This document shows, piece after piece, positions 36,354-48,227 of a stretch of DNA of 64,000 bases. The notes under the pieces are model-generated. The model was not told the origin of the DNA, ran no database searches, and worked only from the letters and a program-made list of their open reading frames with translations. The position numbers and the translations under genes are program-made. The stretch comes from Scedosporium boydii (taxonomy: Eukaryota; Ascomycota; Sordariomycetes; Microascales; Microascaceae), in contig NJFT01000069.1 of assembly GCA_002221725.1 (NCBI GenBank), positions 115,026 to 179,025 of the forward strand, read 5' to 3'. Each line of letters begins with the position of its first letter. Position 1 is the first letter of the stretch.

Positions 36354-39300
36354 ATGTCCGCCGACATCGAGCAGGCCGAGGCGCCTCACCAAACCTTCGA
36401 CGTAAGTTTTGATGAGAGACCGCCACACCCTTTATAGACCACCAATTCTCCCAACCCCTATGAAAATGGATGAGATTGCTCATATCTATACTTTTTAGAC
36501 CGTGCTGGTCGTTGATTTCGGCAGGTCAGTTCTTTCCCCTGGGCCTTGTTGAATGCGTGGGAGCTCTTTGTGCTCGCCGTACGGGGTTGCCTCCATTTCA
36601 CGTTCCATGTGTCACGAGCTTCATCTAGTGTCTTACCTGGGCCGTTTTTCTATTCTTTATCCTGCCCACAGGGGCTGACGTGCGTGCTCTCCCCAGCCAG
36701 TACACCCACCTCATCACCAGGCGCCTGAGAGAGTTGAACATCTATTCAGAGATGCTTCCTTGCACGTAAGTTCTTCATCTCATTCTCCCCGGGAGTCCAT
36801 TGTTCTTACTTTCTCCTAGGATGAAGGCGAAGGACCTGAAGTTCCGCCCCAAGGGCATCATTCTATCTGGCGGTGAGTCTCTTCAATGTCACAGGACACA
36901 CCTAGGCCAAAAGGCTTGGTAGAGGTCAATATCTAGGGCCGTGACTAACGAACATGACAGGACCCGCCAGCGTTTATGAAGAGGATGCTCCCCGTAAGTA
37001 GCCGGCCTTTTTCATCGATAGCAGCATGGAGCGGCCTAACTTTCGAGCCCATGTACTCACCAATGTCCAGATGCCGACCCCGAGCTCTTCGAACTGGGAG
37101 TGCCATTGCTAGGTAAGAGGATTCTGTCTCGACGAAAGGCAAGCTCGTTTACTTATATAGCCAAGGTATCTGCCAGGGTCTTCAACAAATCGCGTGGCGT
37201 CTCTCGCCGCACAATGTTATTGCTGGAGAGAAGCGTGAGTTTGGCAAGGCATCGATTGTGCCTCAGCGCCACAACACCCCCGTCGACAGGCTCTTCGACG
37301 GCGTAGAAGGAGACGTTTGGTGGGTATCCGGCCCCCTCCGTACTTGAGAATTGGACTAACAGTGAATAGGATGAGCCATGGCGATAAGTTGAGCGAACTC
37401 CCCACCGGATTCTGCACCATCGCCACCACCTCGAACTCTCCTTATGCTGGAATTGCCCACGAAAAGGACCCCGTCTTTGGAATTCAGTTCCACCCCGAAG
37501 TCACGTTCGTCTCTCGCTTTCTCTCTCTCTATCTCACCCTATGTCCTTCATCTCAGTGATATCGAAACGATACTGACCATTCGGCATCGTTCAGCCATAC
37601 TCCTTGCGGAAAGCGACTGCTCCGCAACTTCGCCGTTGATATTTGCGGTTGCAAGGCGAACTGGACTATGTCCAACTTTATTGACCAGGAGATTACCCGC
37701 ATCCGAAACCTTGTTGGAGAGAGGGGTCAGGTTCTGGGCGCTGTCGTACGTTTCATACCTAGTGATATTATTGCTTACCGTGCAGGGTCTAACTGCTAGA
37801 ATCATAGTCCGGCGGAGTTGACAGCACTGTCGCCGCTAAGCTCATGAAGGAGGCCATTGGCGACCGATTGTGAGTATCTATTCCAATAGTAGGGATTGTG
37901 CAGGCAAACTAATTCTCGTACGCCATATAGCCATGCCGTCCTCGTGGACCACGGCCTTATGAGGCTCAACGAATGCGCCGAAGTCAAGGAGACGATCGGC
38001 AAGCACCTCGGCATCGACCTTACTGTGGTCGATGCATCGGAGAGATTCATGGCTGGTCTTGCCGGAGTCACCGACCCCGAAAAGAAGAGGAAGTTCATTG
38101 GCAACACTTTGTGAGTAGATCGCAGTCTCTAGCCCGTGATGCAAGACGCCGTCCGCAAGGGAATGGGATCCTAATTAACGGCATACTGACTCCTGTCACA
38201 GCATCGATGTGTTCGAGGAGGCCGCTATTAAGATCGAGAAGGTGAGCTCGTAGCGCCCGATGGACAAAAAATATGTTTGCTTGTGCTTCTAGGAACCAAA
38301 CTTACCTGCATTTAAAGGACGCTCAAAATACCCCCAATGCTGGAAAGGTTGAGTGGTTCCTTCAAGGTGTGTCTTTTTTCTTTCCTAATATTTTCCTGGC
38401 GGGGTGCTTGGTGAAGGAAGGTCTCGTTTCAGCCTTAGCGGAGATTAGAGATTCCATTTTCTAACAGTCGTTGCGATCAGGCACACTCTACCCTGACGTG
38501 ATCGAGTCCATCTCGTACAGGGGCCCCTCGGTCACTATCAAGAGTATGTATTCCGATCCTTGCTTCGAAGATCACTGTTACTAATCATTCAACTAGCCCA
38601 CCACAACGTCGGTGGTTTGCCCAAGAGGATGATGGAGGGTCAAGGATTGAAGCTCATTGAGCCCCTCAGGGAGCTATTCAAGTATGTTGATTCTCAAAAC
38701 TGCAATGAAAGAGTACTGGCTGACCGTTTCCGAACAGGGACGAAGTGCGCGAGCTTGGGCGTCAGCTCGGTATCAATGAAGAGCTTGTCATGAGGCACCC
38801 TTTCCCCGGTCCTGGTATCGCCATCCGAATTCTGGGTAATATCACCCCTGATCGAGTTAGGATCGCCAGACACGCCGACCATGTAAGTATTTGAATCATC
38901 TGCGGAGTGGAGACAGAGAAAACTAACTTGGCAAATCAAAGATCTTCATCAGCATGATTAGGGAAGCGGGTCTTTATAACAAAATTAGCCAGGCATATGC
39001 CGGACTGTAAGTTGACTACCTACATCCCTAAAAGCCATATTGACAGGGAAGTGCTAACAGTTCGTTCTACAGTGATACGAACAGGGTCGTCGGCGTTATG
39101 GTAAGTGTCATGTCCCGTGCCAGTCCTCATCCTTTCACTGTAATGATATCAGTGGCTAACGCAGATGAAATTAAACAGGGTGATAACCGTGTCGAGGGCT
39201 ACATTATTATCCTTCGCGCCGTTGTCACGATCGATTTCATGACTGCTGAGGCGTTCAAGTTCGATATGGACCTCCTGATGCAGATCTCGACCCGCATTGT

Positions 39301-39376
39301 CAACGAAGTCAACGGCGTCAGCTGTGTAGTATACAACACGACTTCGAAGCCCCCTGCCACCATTGAGCTCCAGTAA
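36354..39376 (+). CDS. gua1: GMP synthase (glutamine-hydrolysing)
   Basis: Nineteen exons: 36354..36401, 36499..36524, 36697..36765, 36820..36872, 36961..36993, 37071..37112, 37166..37319, 37370..37504, 37595..37745, 37808..37869, 37931..38110, 38202..38241, 38318..38366, 38481..38543, 38597..38681, 38738..38882, 38942..39006, 39073..39100 and 39179..39376, giving 541 residues. It converts XMP, ATP and glutamine to GMP in the cytosol, the last step of guanine nucleotide synthesis. The class I glutamine amidotransferase triad is Cys93 (GICQGLQ), His183 and Glu185 (FHPEV). The ATP-pyrophosphatase loop SGGVDST starts at 238, and the C-terminal dimerisation domain ends [10 protein letters not shown]. 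Length is normal. The intron number is high for an ascomycete gene. It converges on the DOPA-dioxygenase-like gene 339 bp away. Confidence 0.96.
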
Positions 39377-39715
39377 ATTTGCGAAGAATTTTAGATAAAT
39401 GTAGTCGCCGAATAGAACAATTCATTCCTTTCCAAGCCCTGGGGCGATTATGAGTACCGTAGTGTATATTTCTCTTTTGTGAACTAGGTGACCGCAACTC
39501 ATAACACTCCGCTCGGGCATTCCCAGACGATATGTATTAACACAAACTTCTGTTCCTTTGCCATATTCGCCCATTGAAGACATTGTCGACTCAAGTACTG
39601 CTCACGATACTGACGAGATTGCGCTATGCACGACAGGCGTTTGTATCAGTCATTCTACCCTATGATTCTCCTGTCCACCTCTCAATATATCGCCGCCACC
39701 AAGCCATTTCAATCG
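39377..39715. other. Convergent 3' spacer
   Basis: 3' flanks of GMP synthase (plus) and the DOPA-dioxygenase-like gene (minus). Nothing else was recognised. Confidence 0.5.
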
Positions 39716-40447
39716 TCACTGCTGGGATTTCCTCTCAGCCTCAATGGCCGCCTGAAACAGGCCATAATTGAGAGGAAACCTCTCTCCCATCCAAATAGCT
39801 CTTTCGGAATGATCCCTCAGCTCGGCCTCGTTCTGGGACTCGCCCTCTCCCGGCAACATATTCGGATGGATAAGGACGGACAACGGGCCGCGCCAGACGA
39901 CTAGCCAAGAGATGAAAGCGCCGAACTGGGCGGGCGTAAACACGTTCACCTCGAACATAGCCACGGGATGAGGTCCGACTGGTTTGTCCCAGAATCGGTA
40001 GATTCTCAGCTCGGGAACTTGGGTGTAGTTAGCGCATGAATTGGGCAGACTAAGGTTGAGCACATCTCGAACGGCGTAAGCCTGAGTCATTCCACTTACA
40101 CTCTCGCCTGATCCGCTCCCACAGCTCAAATGCGTACTTGGCCTGCTCCTTATCATTTTGGAAATAATAGATGTGAATGTCGCTAAAAAGAACAAGTCAG
40201 CCAGATTCTTCAAACAATATCAATAAAGAGCGGGCAATCATCCCGCGACTCTAAGAGATATGACTTACAAACCACCACGGCGACCCTGGTCCAAGGGGTC
40301 AATGAAGCGCTCGTATGCTATGCTGCGGCCCTCACGTGCCGGATTGACCAGGCTCTTGCCGTCTTCGTTCTTCTCCTCCGACAGCGGGGGAGCATTTTCG
40401 AAACCTGCCAACGGAGAAGGATAAGTGTATTTTACTGTGGGGGCCAT
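39716..40447 (-). CDS. DOPA 4,5-dioxygenase-like protein
   Basis: Model: complement of 39716..40017, 40100..40182 and 40269..40447, giving 187 residues; introns are 82 and 86 bp. It shows the DOPA-dioxygenase family pattern: FDIHIYYFQN (metal-binding His pair), AFELWERIRREFPELRIYRFWDKPVGPHP, MFEVNVFTPAQFG and LSVLIHPN. Characterised members, such as Amanita DODA, open the catechol ring of L-DOPA to make betalain or muscaflavin precursors. Most ascomycete copies are uncharacterised, so the substrate is unknown. The N-terminal 50 residues are a Pro/Glu-rich extension. It is probably cytosolic; no signal peptide was seen. The gene is intact. Confidence 0.88.
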
Positions 40448-41707
40448 TTTGATTGTTTTCGATGCCGCTATAGTCCGGCGACTGTGTTGCTTTCAATATT
40501 AAACCGTCCTGCGGGAAGTGGAGACGCCGAGTGCGCAACCACCAAAAGATATATGGGTTTGGTGTGTCGGTGTACTTCGGGTATCCATGACGTGATTTAT
40601 CAGCTTTGTGGATCCTTCCATTGTCGGCATCCAACATTAGAAACCAAACCTACGCCGTTCAGGTTAGCGTTAATAATCGTCTTTTTTCGCCAGGTAAGGA
40701 ATAAACGGGTGACAAAAGTAAAACCTCGTTGGGGCGGGGTGCATCAAGGCAACTCCTTGTTGCAAGGACTTGGAAACAGACAGCACATGGCATATGCTGC
40801 AATCCCAATCTGCGCTGATATCCACTGTCGTGCTAATAAATGAAATAGAACTCGCGTGTGCAACGACATGCTAAGGATAGGAAATAGCTAGCTATAAGGA
40901 GGCATATAATATCTTGGAAGAGATCGGATGAAACTAAGTCACGCGGGATGTATAGACTTCGCGGTATAATAATGGACTCTAATAGACAAATCGTTGCTAC
41001 CTTAGAAGGTAAGTGATCAATAACGACATGTTGAGCTGTTCTAGGGTGGGCGAGATAACGCCATTCGCAAAGCGGCTACAAGATTTGTTTACGACCAAAG
41101 AAACTAGGTGCGGTGTAGTTCCCGAGACCAACTTCCCTTGTCTATCGCTATAGTTTGTTACTTTCGCCTATGACTATTCCCATGTTCAACTCTGCTGGCA
41201 GAAACATCGGCACTGGCGCATGGCATGTCCATGTGCTGACTAGACATACAGCTGACCTTCAGTATTATAGCGTTGGAGACGACTTATTAGATATATTGCT
41301 AAAATATGGAAATACGAATAGAACATCGAAAATCACAGAAGCAAAAACACAGCATCATTACCTTCGTCCTGCCACATGGAACAACCGACATACTGACACT
41401 ACCAAGAGCCAGGCTATAGAATGGCGGCAAGACGTTGACTCATCTCCGCTCTAAGACGATCTACTCGATTGTAGTCGTATCCTAGGGCGCCTAGCACGGC
41501 CGTCCTTGCGGAAGGAGGCGCATACCTTTCTTTTGACGAGACCAAAAGCCACATCGATGCCAGAATGATCCCCCTGAGAATGATTCTGGTTATCCCGAGG
41601 ACCCTAAACATGAACGCCTTACCGACCGAGCCATAGCAAACATAGAAAACCCTCGCCTCAATCAGCAACAGATCGAGCTCCAAGGCAATGGGAGACACTT
41701 GCACCAA
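40448..41707. other. Intergenic region; open frame after the Gcn5 stop
   Basis: No separate gene was recognised. A 97-codon frame (41414-41707, minus) continues directly in frame from the Gcn5 stop codon; it is treated as 3' untranslated sequence and discussed as a finding. Confidence 0.45.
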
Positions 41708-43008
41708 TCATTCCTCAAGTAGGTCAAACCACTCCGGAATCTCCTTTATGAGACTCCACATGTACTTCTCCAACCTGACCGCACACTTGTTGTATACCGT
41801 TGTCGCGTCGTTATACTGCTTGCAATTACTAAAAACCAATTTGAGATCGTTGACAAGGTCTCTGGGAGTGGCGTACAAATCGTGTTCCAATCTTTCTTCC
41901 ATAGTCGATAGATCCATGGGTGATGTGATGACGTTGTAATAATCAGGGACTTCATCTTTGTTGACCGGGTGGAGGAAGGGCCATGCTTTATCGTGGTTCT
42001 GGATTTGATAAAGGAAACGTCGAAGCTCGTTGAAATGAGGTCCATGACGTGGTTGTCGCGCCAATTCGTCCATATCCGGAGACCACCCAGTTGCTCGAAT
42101 GGCAGGTATAGAGTGAGGATCGATGGGGACGACAACGCCGCTGGCCCATTGCTGAGGCGGTCGGTGCACGAAGTGACTTTTGCTCAAGGCACGAATTTTG
42201 GCTCGTACGGTTTCCTTCTGCTTGAGAAGCATACGACCAACCTCAAGGTAACGGATTCGGGGAAGCATGGTGCATTGCATGAGCGTCCCTCCTTCGTAAT
42301 CCTTGATATACCCCATCCATGCAGACTTCTCGAGGGTGATCTCCTTGGTAAAGCCCTGCTTTTGAAAATACCCGGTGGCGTAGTTATCGGCGTAAGTTAG
42401 AAAATGCATCACTGGCGAGGTAGCCTTGACATAGTCCTTCAAATGCGCCATGAGATGCGCCCCGTATCCCTTCACTTGTTGATCAGATGAGACGGCGCAG
42501 AAAACGATTTCTGCAAACTTGCGGTCTCGGAATTCTCGGAATGATATTCCGCCAATGACCTCCAGAGGCATTCTTAAAATGGCGATGGACAGATGAGTGC
42601 GATCGTAGACGAGGCGCGCGATGTAATCTTTGGGCATTTTTGGAAGTTGCTTTTGGAACAGGCACTTGAGACCCGTAAGGATAATCGAACTCTCTCTGGA
42701 GCCATCATTGTTGACAACCCGGAATTCGATCTCGCCTTTTCGTTCTTCCACAACTGCGGGCTTTAGAACAGTTAGAATGTTTCTGACGTTTAAGGGTCTA
42801 GCTAGCGTGAGCGTGCCTTGTCCGGGAACGGAACTCTCTTGAGGGCTGGAGCTGGAGGTTGAACCTCCGGTTCTGTCGACCCGTCATGAGAGCTTTTGAT
42901 TCTTTTGATATTTGACGCGGTCTCCAGTTCTTGGGAAGCAGCGCGCTTCATGACTTGGAGATTCTGCCCGTGGTCGACTGGAAATGGTTGTGATTTTGCT
43001 GTGGCCAT
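41708..43008 (-). CDS. gcn5: Histone acetyltransferase Gcn5
   Basis: Model: complement of 41708..42760 and 42817..43008, giving 414 residues. It is the catalytic subunit of SAGA/ADA and acetylates lysines of histone H3 in the nucleus. The GNAT domain contains [12 protein letters not shown] (catalytic Glu) and the acetyl-CoA loop [10 protein letters not shown], then [21 protein letters not shown]-terminal bromodomain (about 305-405) has [19 protein letters not shown] and FSNCKQYND. Exon 1 encodes a low-complexity N-terminus with KRIK. The only in-frame join (PFPDK to [13 protein letters not shown]) uses a GC donor (AAG|GCACGC) with an AAAG acceptor and a TTCTAAC branch site, so this is a GC-AG intron of 56 bp. 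Identity is certain. Confidence 0.95.
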
Positions 43009-44087
43009 TTGCCTCAGTGACAGTGATAGGTAGCATTCAAATTAGTGCAGGCTAGCCTTGAGTCTCATGGGATTATCGTTGGCCTTAACCTTAAAGGTTG
43101 GAGATGCGAAGTAGACTAGTCCCACACCCTAAATGTTCTTTCCGCCTTGGCACCAATTGCAACTCATTATCACGTGATACTTCCGACCCTGAAAGCCGCC
43201 AGCACTCTTAAAAGCACCTGCAAAGTGGGCTTTATTGATCACATAAATTTTAGGTTTATAACGATGCACGTACGAAGTACTCCGTAGAGAATTGGCCTTC
43301 TAGCTGTAACAAACGCAATAATTCCTCTTGGTATTTCTGCTGCAGCTTAAATCATTTCAGCCTCTCACTCCAAAGCAACGTGGAACTCGCTACAACCTTA
43401 CCGATGAAAGAGTAGAGAGGGATTTTCAAGGCCCGGTTGTCTGCAAGGGCCAAAACAAATAAGAGGCAAGTGGCAACCAACCTCGAATCTACACGCACAG
43501 CACTTCCAAGCGTGCTGGTCGACGAAGCATGGTCGTATCAAAAAAGTAAGGAATTGGAGTGCAGGGACGATCTGGCCCCAGAGTGGTTGAGGAGAGATTA
43601 GCTTGTTTTGGGTGGAGCTATTCTCTATTCTCTGACAATCATTCCAGCAACCGGCAACAGCCATTTTTGAACTCAATTTATGCAGGGACCTGCTACGCCC
43701 AAAGGGTCAATTCATGGACGTGTAAAATGGGATATTTCTTCTAAATTTTAGTTCACTGTTAAGGTATTTGTGACGCTGGAGATCCCCTCCTGCGGGGACC
43801 CGCCGAATGCGGTGTCGTGGACTCATGATAGTTCGATGACCCTACGGTGAGGCAGCGAGAGTTATATCCACAAGTAATGAAACGTTACGAGGGCTCGTCT
43901 AATCCGGCTTGAGGCGAGGTTATTTCCATTTTCTGTGTCTGGATTGAAGAAGGATATTGCCGGAGGCAATACACCACCCCTCACGATTTAATCCATTTTG
44001 TCTCCTCGCGGCTAGCACGGCAGGGGCTGAACACTATTGATTCCACGATGCGACCCCAAAATATAGTTATTCTCCAGGCAGAGTCCA
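43009..44087. other. Intergenic region between Gcn5 and the HET pseudogene
   Basis: It contains TACGAAGTACTCCGTA at 43271-43286, upstream of Gcn5. No gene was recognised. The missing 5' part of the HET gene was searched for here and not found. Confidence 0.5.
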
Positions 44088-45987
44088 GGCAACGAGAACC
44101 TCCCTCGCACATTGTCTTTGAAGACTGCCCTTCAGGGACTCCGAGAGGCCCAACCTCTAGACCTGTGGATCGACCAGATTTGCATTAACCAGGACGATGA
44201 CGACGAGAAAGGCCACCAAATTCCCCTCATGAAGGACATCTACACGCTTTCGACGCAAACCATTGCCTGGCTTGGCCCTGGTTCAACGGAGCAGGCCATC
44301 GCTTATCTGGAGCGAGTAGGGCGGCAGTTCTCTAGTCTTGGGATTAGAGTAATGACGAAAAAGCTCCAAGAGCAGCTCTTGCCGGACGAAGAAGTAGAGA
44401 GTGTGGGGTTAATAGCGATCCCCGAACCACTGCTCGAGACGAAAAGGAAGCTCAAAGAAATGATCGAGACGGAGGGTGAGTGGCACGAGATAGCAGCCTT
44501 AGCCGAGTTGGAGGAGTTTTTCAACGTCCCGTATTTCAAAACGTGGATGGATCAAGCAAGAGGTCTCCTTGCCGCCGAAGCTGCTCGTTAAGCGCGGAAA
44601 TTCTTCAATCGACGGCGACATTCTCTACCGTGGCCTGCTCTTCCATACACTTCACTGGCAACGCGACATGAAAGGTCTCAAGGATATCATCAGGGGACCT
44701 ATGACGCTGGAGATTGGCAAGAAAATCCAGACACTTCTCGCGGACAGACCGGGCCGGGACGCGGCGAATACCAGTCTGGTTGCTAGGGCCAGGTTTCACA
44801 ACCCCGAGGGTGAGTCTCCTGCAACTCTGGGGCAGCTTCTTCGCAGATTTCGCCTCAAATCATCCTACACGAGCGGCGGAGGCGGTGAAGAAGCTACTCT
44901 CTTTTCAGATCATAAGGACTATATCTACGGCTTCCTGGGGCTGGCGAGTGATGCCGAGACGCTTGGAATTCCGATTCAAACGAGCAGGTCGGTGTCGCCA
45001 GAGAAGGTGTACATCGACGCTACCAAACGTATCATCGAGGCCGGTGACGTGGAATTCATTTTCTTGGCCCACCGCCTCCAGCCACACCCGCACCTCCCAT
45101 CCTGGGTTCCCGACTTCCGATCGGTTTGTGAAGTGCCCCATCTTACCTACGGAACCGTCGCCTCTGCCCAGCCATTTTCAGCAAGCTCCGGCCGTTCCCA
45201 GTCGGCCAAACCACAGAGTCTAAATGGTGCCGACCCCGACATTTTAGCTCTCGAGGGCATCTTGATCGACGTCGTTGATGCTACCGGCGAGGCATGGCCG
45301 ATCGAGGCCGACGGCGAACGGAAACTCCGCAACAGCGCAATTTCTCAACATACTACACAGCTCCTCATATCAGAGGCCATAAATATCATGAAACGCACGC
45401 CAAATCACCCTCTCTGGGCCACGGAAGAGCAAAGGCGGCGATGGGAGGAAGCATGGTGGCGTATCCCCATCGCCGACCATGAAAACGTCGGCAACACGCC
45501 CTGGCATTGTCAGAGAGCGACGGCCGAAAGGTCAAAAGTTGGGGCCGAGCAACTAGCTGAAGTGATAACGCGGCATCGTCGGATATTCGTCAATGGCGAA
45601 TCACCCGACGTCGTTATCCCACTCACCGAGGATGAGGAGAGGAGTCTCGCTGGATTCGAAGGAGCTGAACTGTCAGCGCGTCGGACCGAACTGCGGATGA
45701 AGAAAATCCCCCCTCAAGGTGAATTGTGCAATAATTACGCCTCAGCACTGTCTGTCTCGCAGGTTCGACGCGGATACCGGGGTGTATGGGGGTTTGTGGG
45801 AATTGGTCCGTTAGAAATGCAGAGTGGAGACGTCATATGTGTGCTTTTCGGAGCTACGGTCCCCGTCGCATTGAGGCCTTTGCATAATGGTTTTTATTCA
45901 TATATTGGAGACCTGTACTGTCACGGCATCATGGACGGCGAGGCCTTGACATGGGGAAAAGAGTCACAGTGGTTCAAGCTTCGCTAG
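44088..45987 (+). pseudogene. HET (heterokaryon incompatibility) domain gene, truncated and frameshifted
   Basis: HET proteins trigger cell death when unlike fungal strains fuse. Visible marks: LDLWIDQICINQDD and TIAWLGPG in the first frame, and KDYIYGFLGLASDAE with the long C-terminal part in the second. The first frame is open upstream only to an in-frame TAG before 44088, so the usual N-terminal YxALSYxWG block is missing. At the run AAAA (44538-44541) the frame is lost: frame one ends at 44591, while homology (an IKQEVSLPPK-like block, then LLVKRGNSS) continues one base over to the stop at 45987. One extra A would explain it. After the shift about 480 codons stay open, so the break may be recent. 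Confidence 0.78.
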
Positions 45988-46230
45988 AAGTCAATGAATA
46001 GACCGAGAAACGCGCCTCAGATAGCCTAGCTAGGATCCTGAGTCGGAGGATCTCTGACAGCACTGGGGCCTGCCTAAGAACCAGTGAACGGAGGCATGTT
46101 GGGACATTTCAAACTTGAATCGTACATGCAACATGGAATCATCTAATTTATTTGGTATCAATGAACTATTTAACGAAAATCATAACCAAACTATGAAAGT
46201 CACAATCATACACTCCGCGGTTCCAGCCCT
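45988..46230. other. Short convergent spacer
   Basis: 3' flanks of the HET pseudogene and the UapA-type permease gene. Nothing else was recognised. Confidence 0.5.
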
Positions 46231-48181
46231 CTACACTTTAGATTTAAGTGGGGGGTCTGAATCGGACCGGTTGATCGACACACCGTCACTTTGTGCCGGT
46301 AGAGAGTTCATCATCATGGCATCTTCTGGCTCCTCAGGCAGCGTCAAGTTGAGGATCATGCAAATGAAAGCAGTGACGACGAACCCAGACTCCATAACAA
46401 TCTCTATAGCGTCCATAAATCCACGGAGGCTGGTGTTGGGTCCGTTGTAGGTGAACACCTTGTCGAAGTAGGTAGGCACCAACGTAGCTCCAAAACCGAT
46501 CGTAAGACCGGCCGTCAGAATAAATCGGTTCCTCCTGGTAAAAGGAACACTGCGCGCGATGACAGCCATACCAGATACAGCCACGGAGCAAAAGAGGAAG
46601 GTAGTCATGCCTCCTAGAACCGAAGACGGAATGGCGACGAGCGCGGCGGCAAATTTGGCGAAGATGCCCATGACGATGAGGAAGAAGCAACAGCAGTAAC
46701 CGGCGGTGCGATTAGCGCATCGAGTAAGGGCGATAACGCCGTTATTCTGGGCGAAGGTGCTCATAGGTGTGATGGTCATCAAGGCGGCGAGGAGACCGTT
46801 GAGGCCGTCAGCGAGGACACCACCTTGAACTCTAGTCTCGTAGATGGGGCCCGAGATTTCCACTCGGGAAACATCGCAGGAGGCGGTGATGTCGCCAATG
46901 GCTTCGCAGGCGACGATGATGAAGACGGAGAGGATAGGAAGGACGAGGGGACCGTAGACGGTGAGTTTGAAGGTGTGCACCCAGATGAAGGAGGCTACGG
47001 GAGCGCTGTCGATTCCAGACCGGTCGAAGTACCCGGTGGCAGCGGCGATAATGCAGCCGACGAGAAGCCCTATGACAACGCTGCAACTCTTCATGATGGG
47101 CTGTTAAGAAAGTGGACAGGTTAGCGGTATTCCGATATATTTACGGTTGGGATATATCAGCTCCAAAACTTACCGAACCGAACCGTTCGCAAAGAATGAT
47201 CGTGAGGAAAACGGAAAACCCGAGACCTAGGTATTCTGCAGATCCCCAGGGAAGGGCATGAGGAGCACTGATGTTGGGGCACGAAGCAAAAAAGTCGCTT
47301 GTTGGCTGGAAACAAGGCCCAGAACCACCACCCCAGTTCTTGAAACCGCTCTCGACAAGGTGGATACCGATGAGCATAATAGTAGGGCCTTCAAATTGTC
47401 AGATATGGCAGACTAATGGTTTCAATAGATTGCTGAGTCTTACCAGTGACAATTGGCGGTACAACCTTGAGAAGGATCTTAGGAGGGACGAAGGCGATTA
47501 AAATTTCAAGGAGAGCGCAGCATGCCGCGGTACCCAGTAGTGCGCCGTATCCGTTGGGACATGAGAGGCGGAGACCATTGTCGTCTGTTGGACAGAAGCC
47601 GTTTTTATACATTTGGTCAAAGGCACTATAGGAATTGTAGTTAGTAAAGTCAATAGTCAATTCACTCCCTCAACACATATCTCGAGGAGATACACTAACC
47701 CTTGTGCGATAGGGATAATGGTGAATGATATCCCTACTACGGATATCAAACCCGTTCCAAGATAGTATGGTGTCTTGTAAATATGAAATCTCGTGATTTG
47801 AATCATAGAAAGCGTGCCGGAGACGATCAAAGCCGTGGAAACAAGGTACTGCTGCAGTTCGGGAGGGAAGTTGACGCCGCCTGCGCCCCCGAGTATAATT
47901 GGCGGCGTGATAACTCCCGCAAGCATGGCAAGCGCATGTTGGAATCCAAGAAGGAGAGCGAGGAGGAGCGGCATGCGGTCATTGAGGCCGAAGAACGGAG
48001 AGCCCTGCTCAGACTTCTTCATGAACGGGAGGTTCGGCCTAAAGAGGAACGCATAGTCGTAGGTGCCGATCAGGCCATCTTTGGTGAAGAAGAGGTGTCT
48101 TGCGCCCGCGAGAAATCTACCGAGGGATCGTCGCTTTTCAGTTGGTGGTATGATCTGCGATGGACCCTGATCTTCGTCCAT
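46231..48181 (-). CDS. Uric acid-xanthine permease (UapA/UapC-type, NCS2/NAT)
   Basis: Model: complement of 46231..47100, 47174..47388, 47444..47625 and 47700..48181, giving 582 residues; introns are 73, 55 and 74 bp. It imports uric acid and xanthine with protons across the plasma membrane. The NAT signature QNNGVIALTR starts at Gln411, and CEAIGD gives Glu359 and Asp363. These correspond to Aspergillus UapA Gln408, Glu356 and Asp360 with a constant offset of three, so the substrate site is conserved. There are about 14 hydrophobic segments. The N-terminus is a short polar tail starting at the ATG at 48181. A perfect 25-bp palindrome sits 22 bp upstream of that ATG. UapA versus UapC specificity cannot be decided by eye. 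Confidence 0.94.
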
Positions 48182-48202
48182 GGCGAATTAGCTGGTTCTA
48201 GT

Positions 48203-48227
48203 AAACTCCAAACTGAGTTTGGAGTTT
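48203..48227. promoter_or_regulatory. Perfect 25-bp palindrome upstream of the UapA-type start
   Basis: AAACTCCAAACT, a central G, then AGTTTGGAGTTT: two perfect 12-base arms. It begins 22 bp before the ATG, in the leader or core promoter, so it could fold as an RNA hairpin or bind a dimeric protein. It does not look like the known UaY site. Confidence 0.6.
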
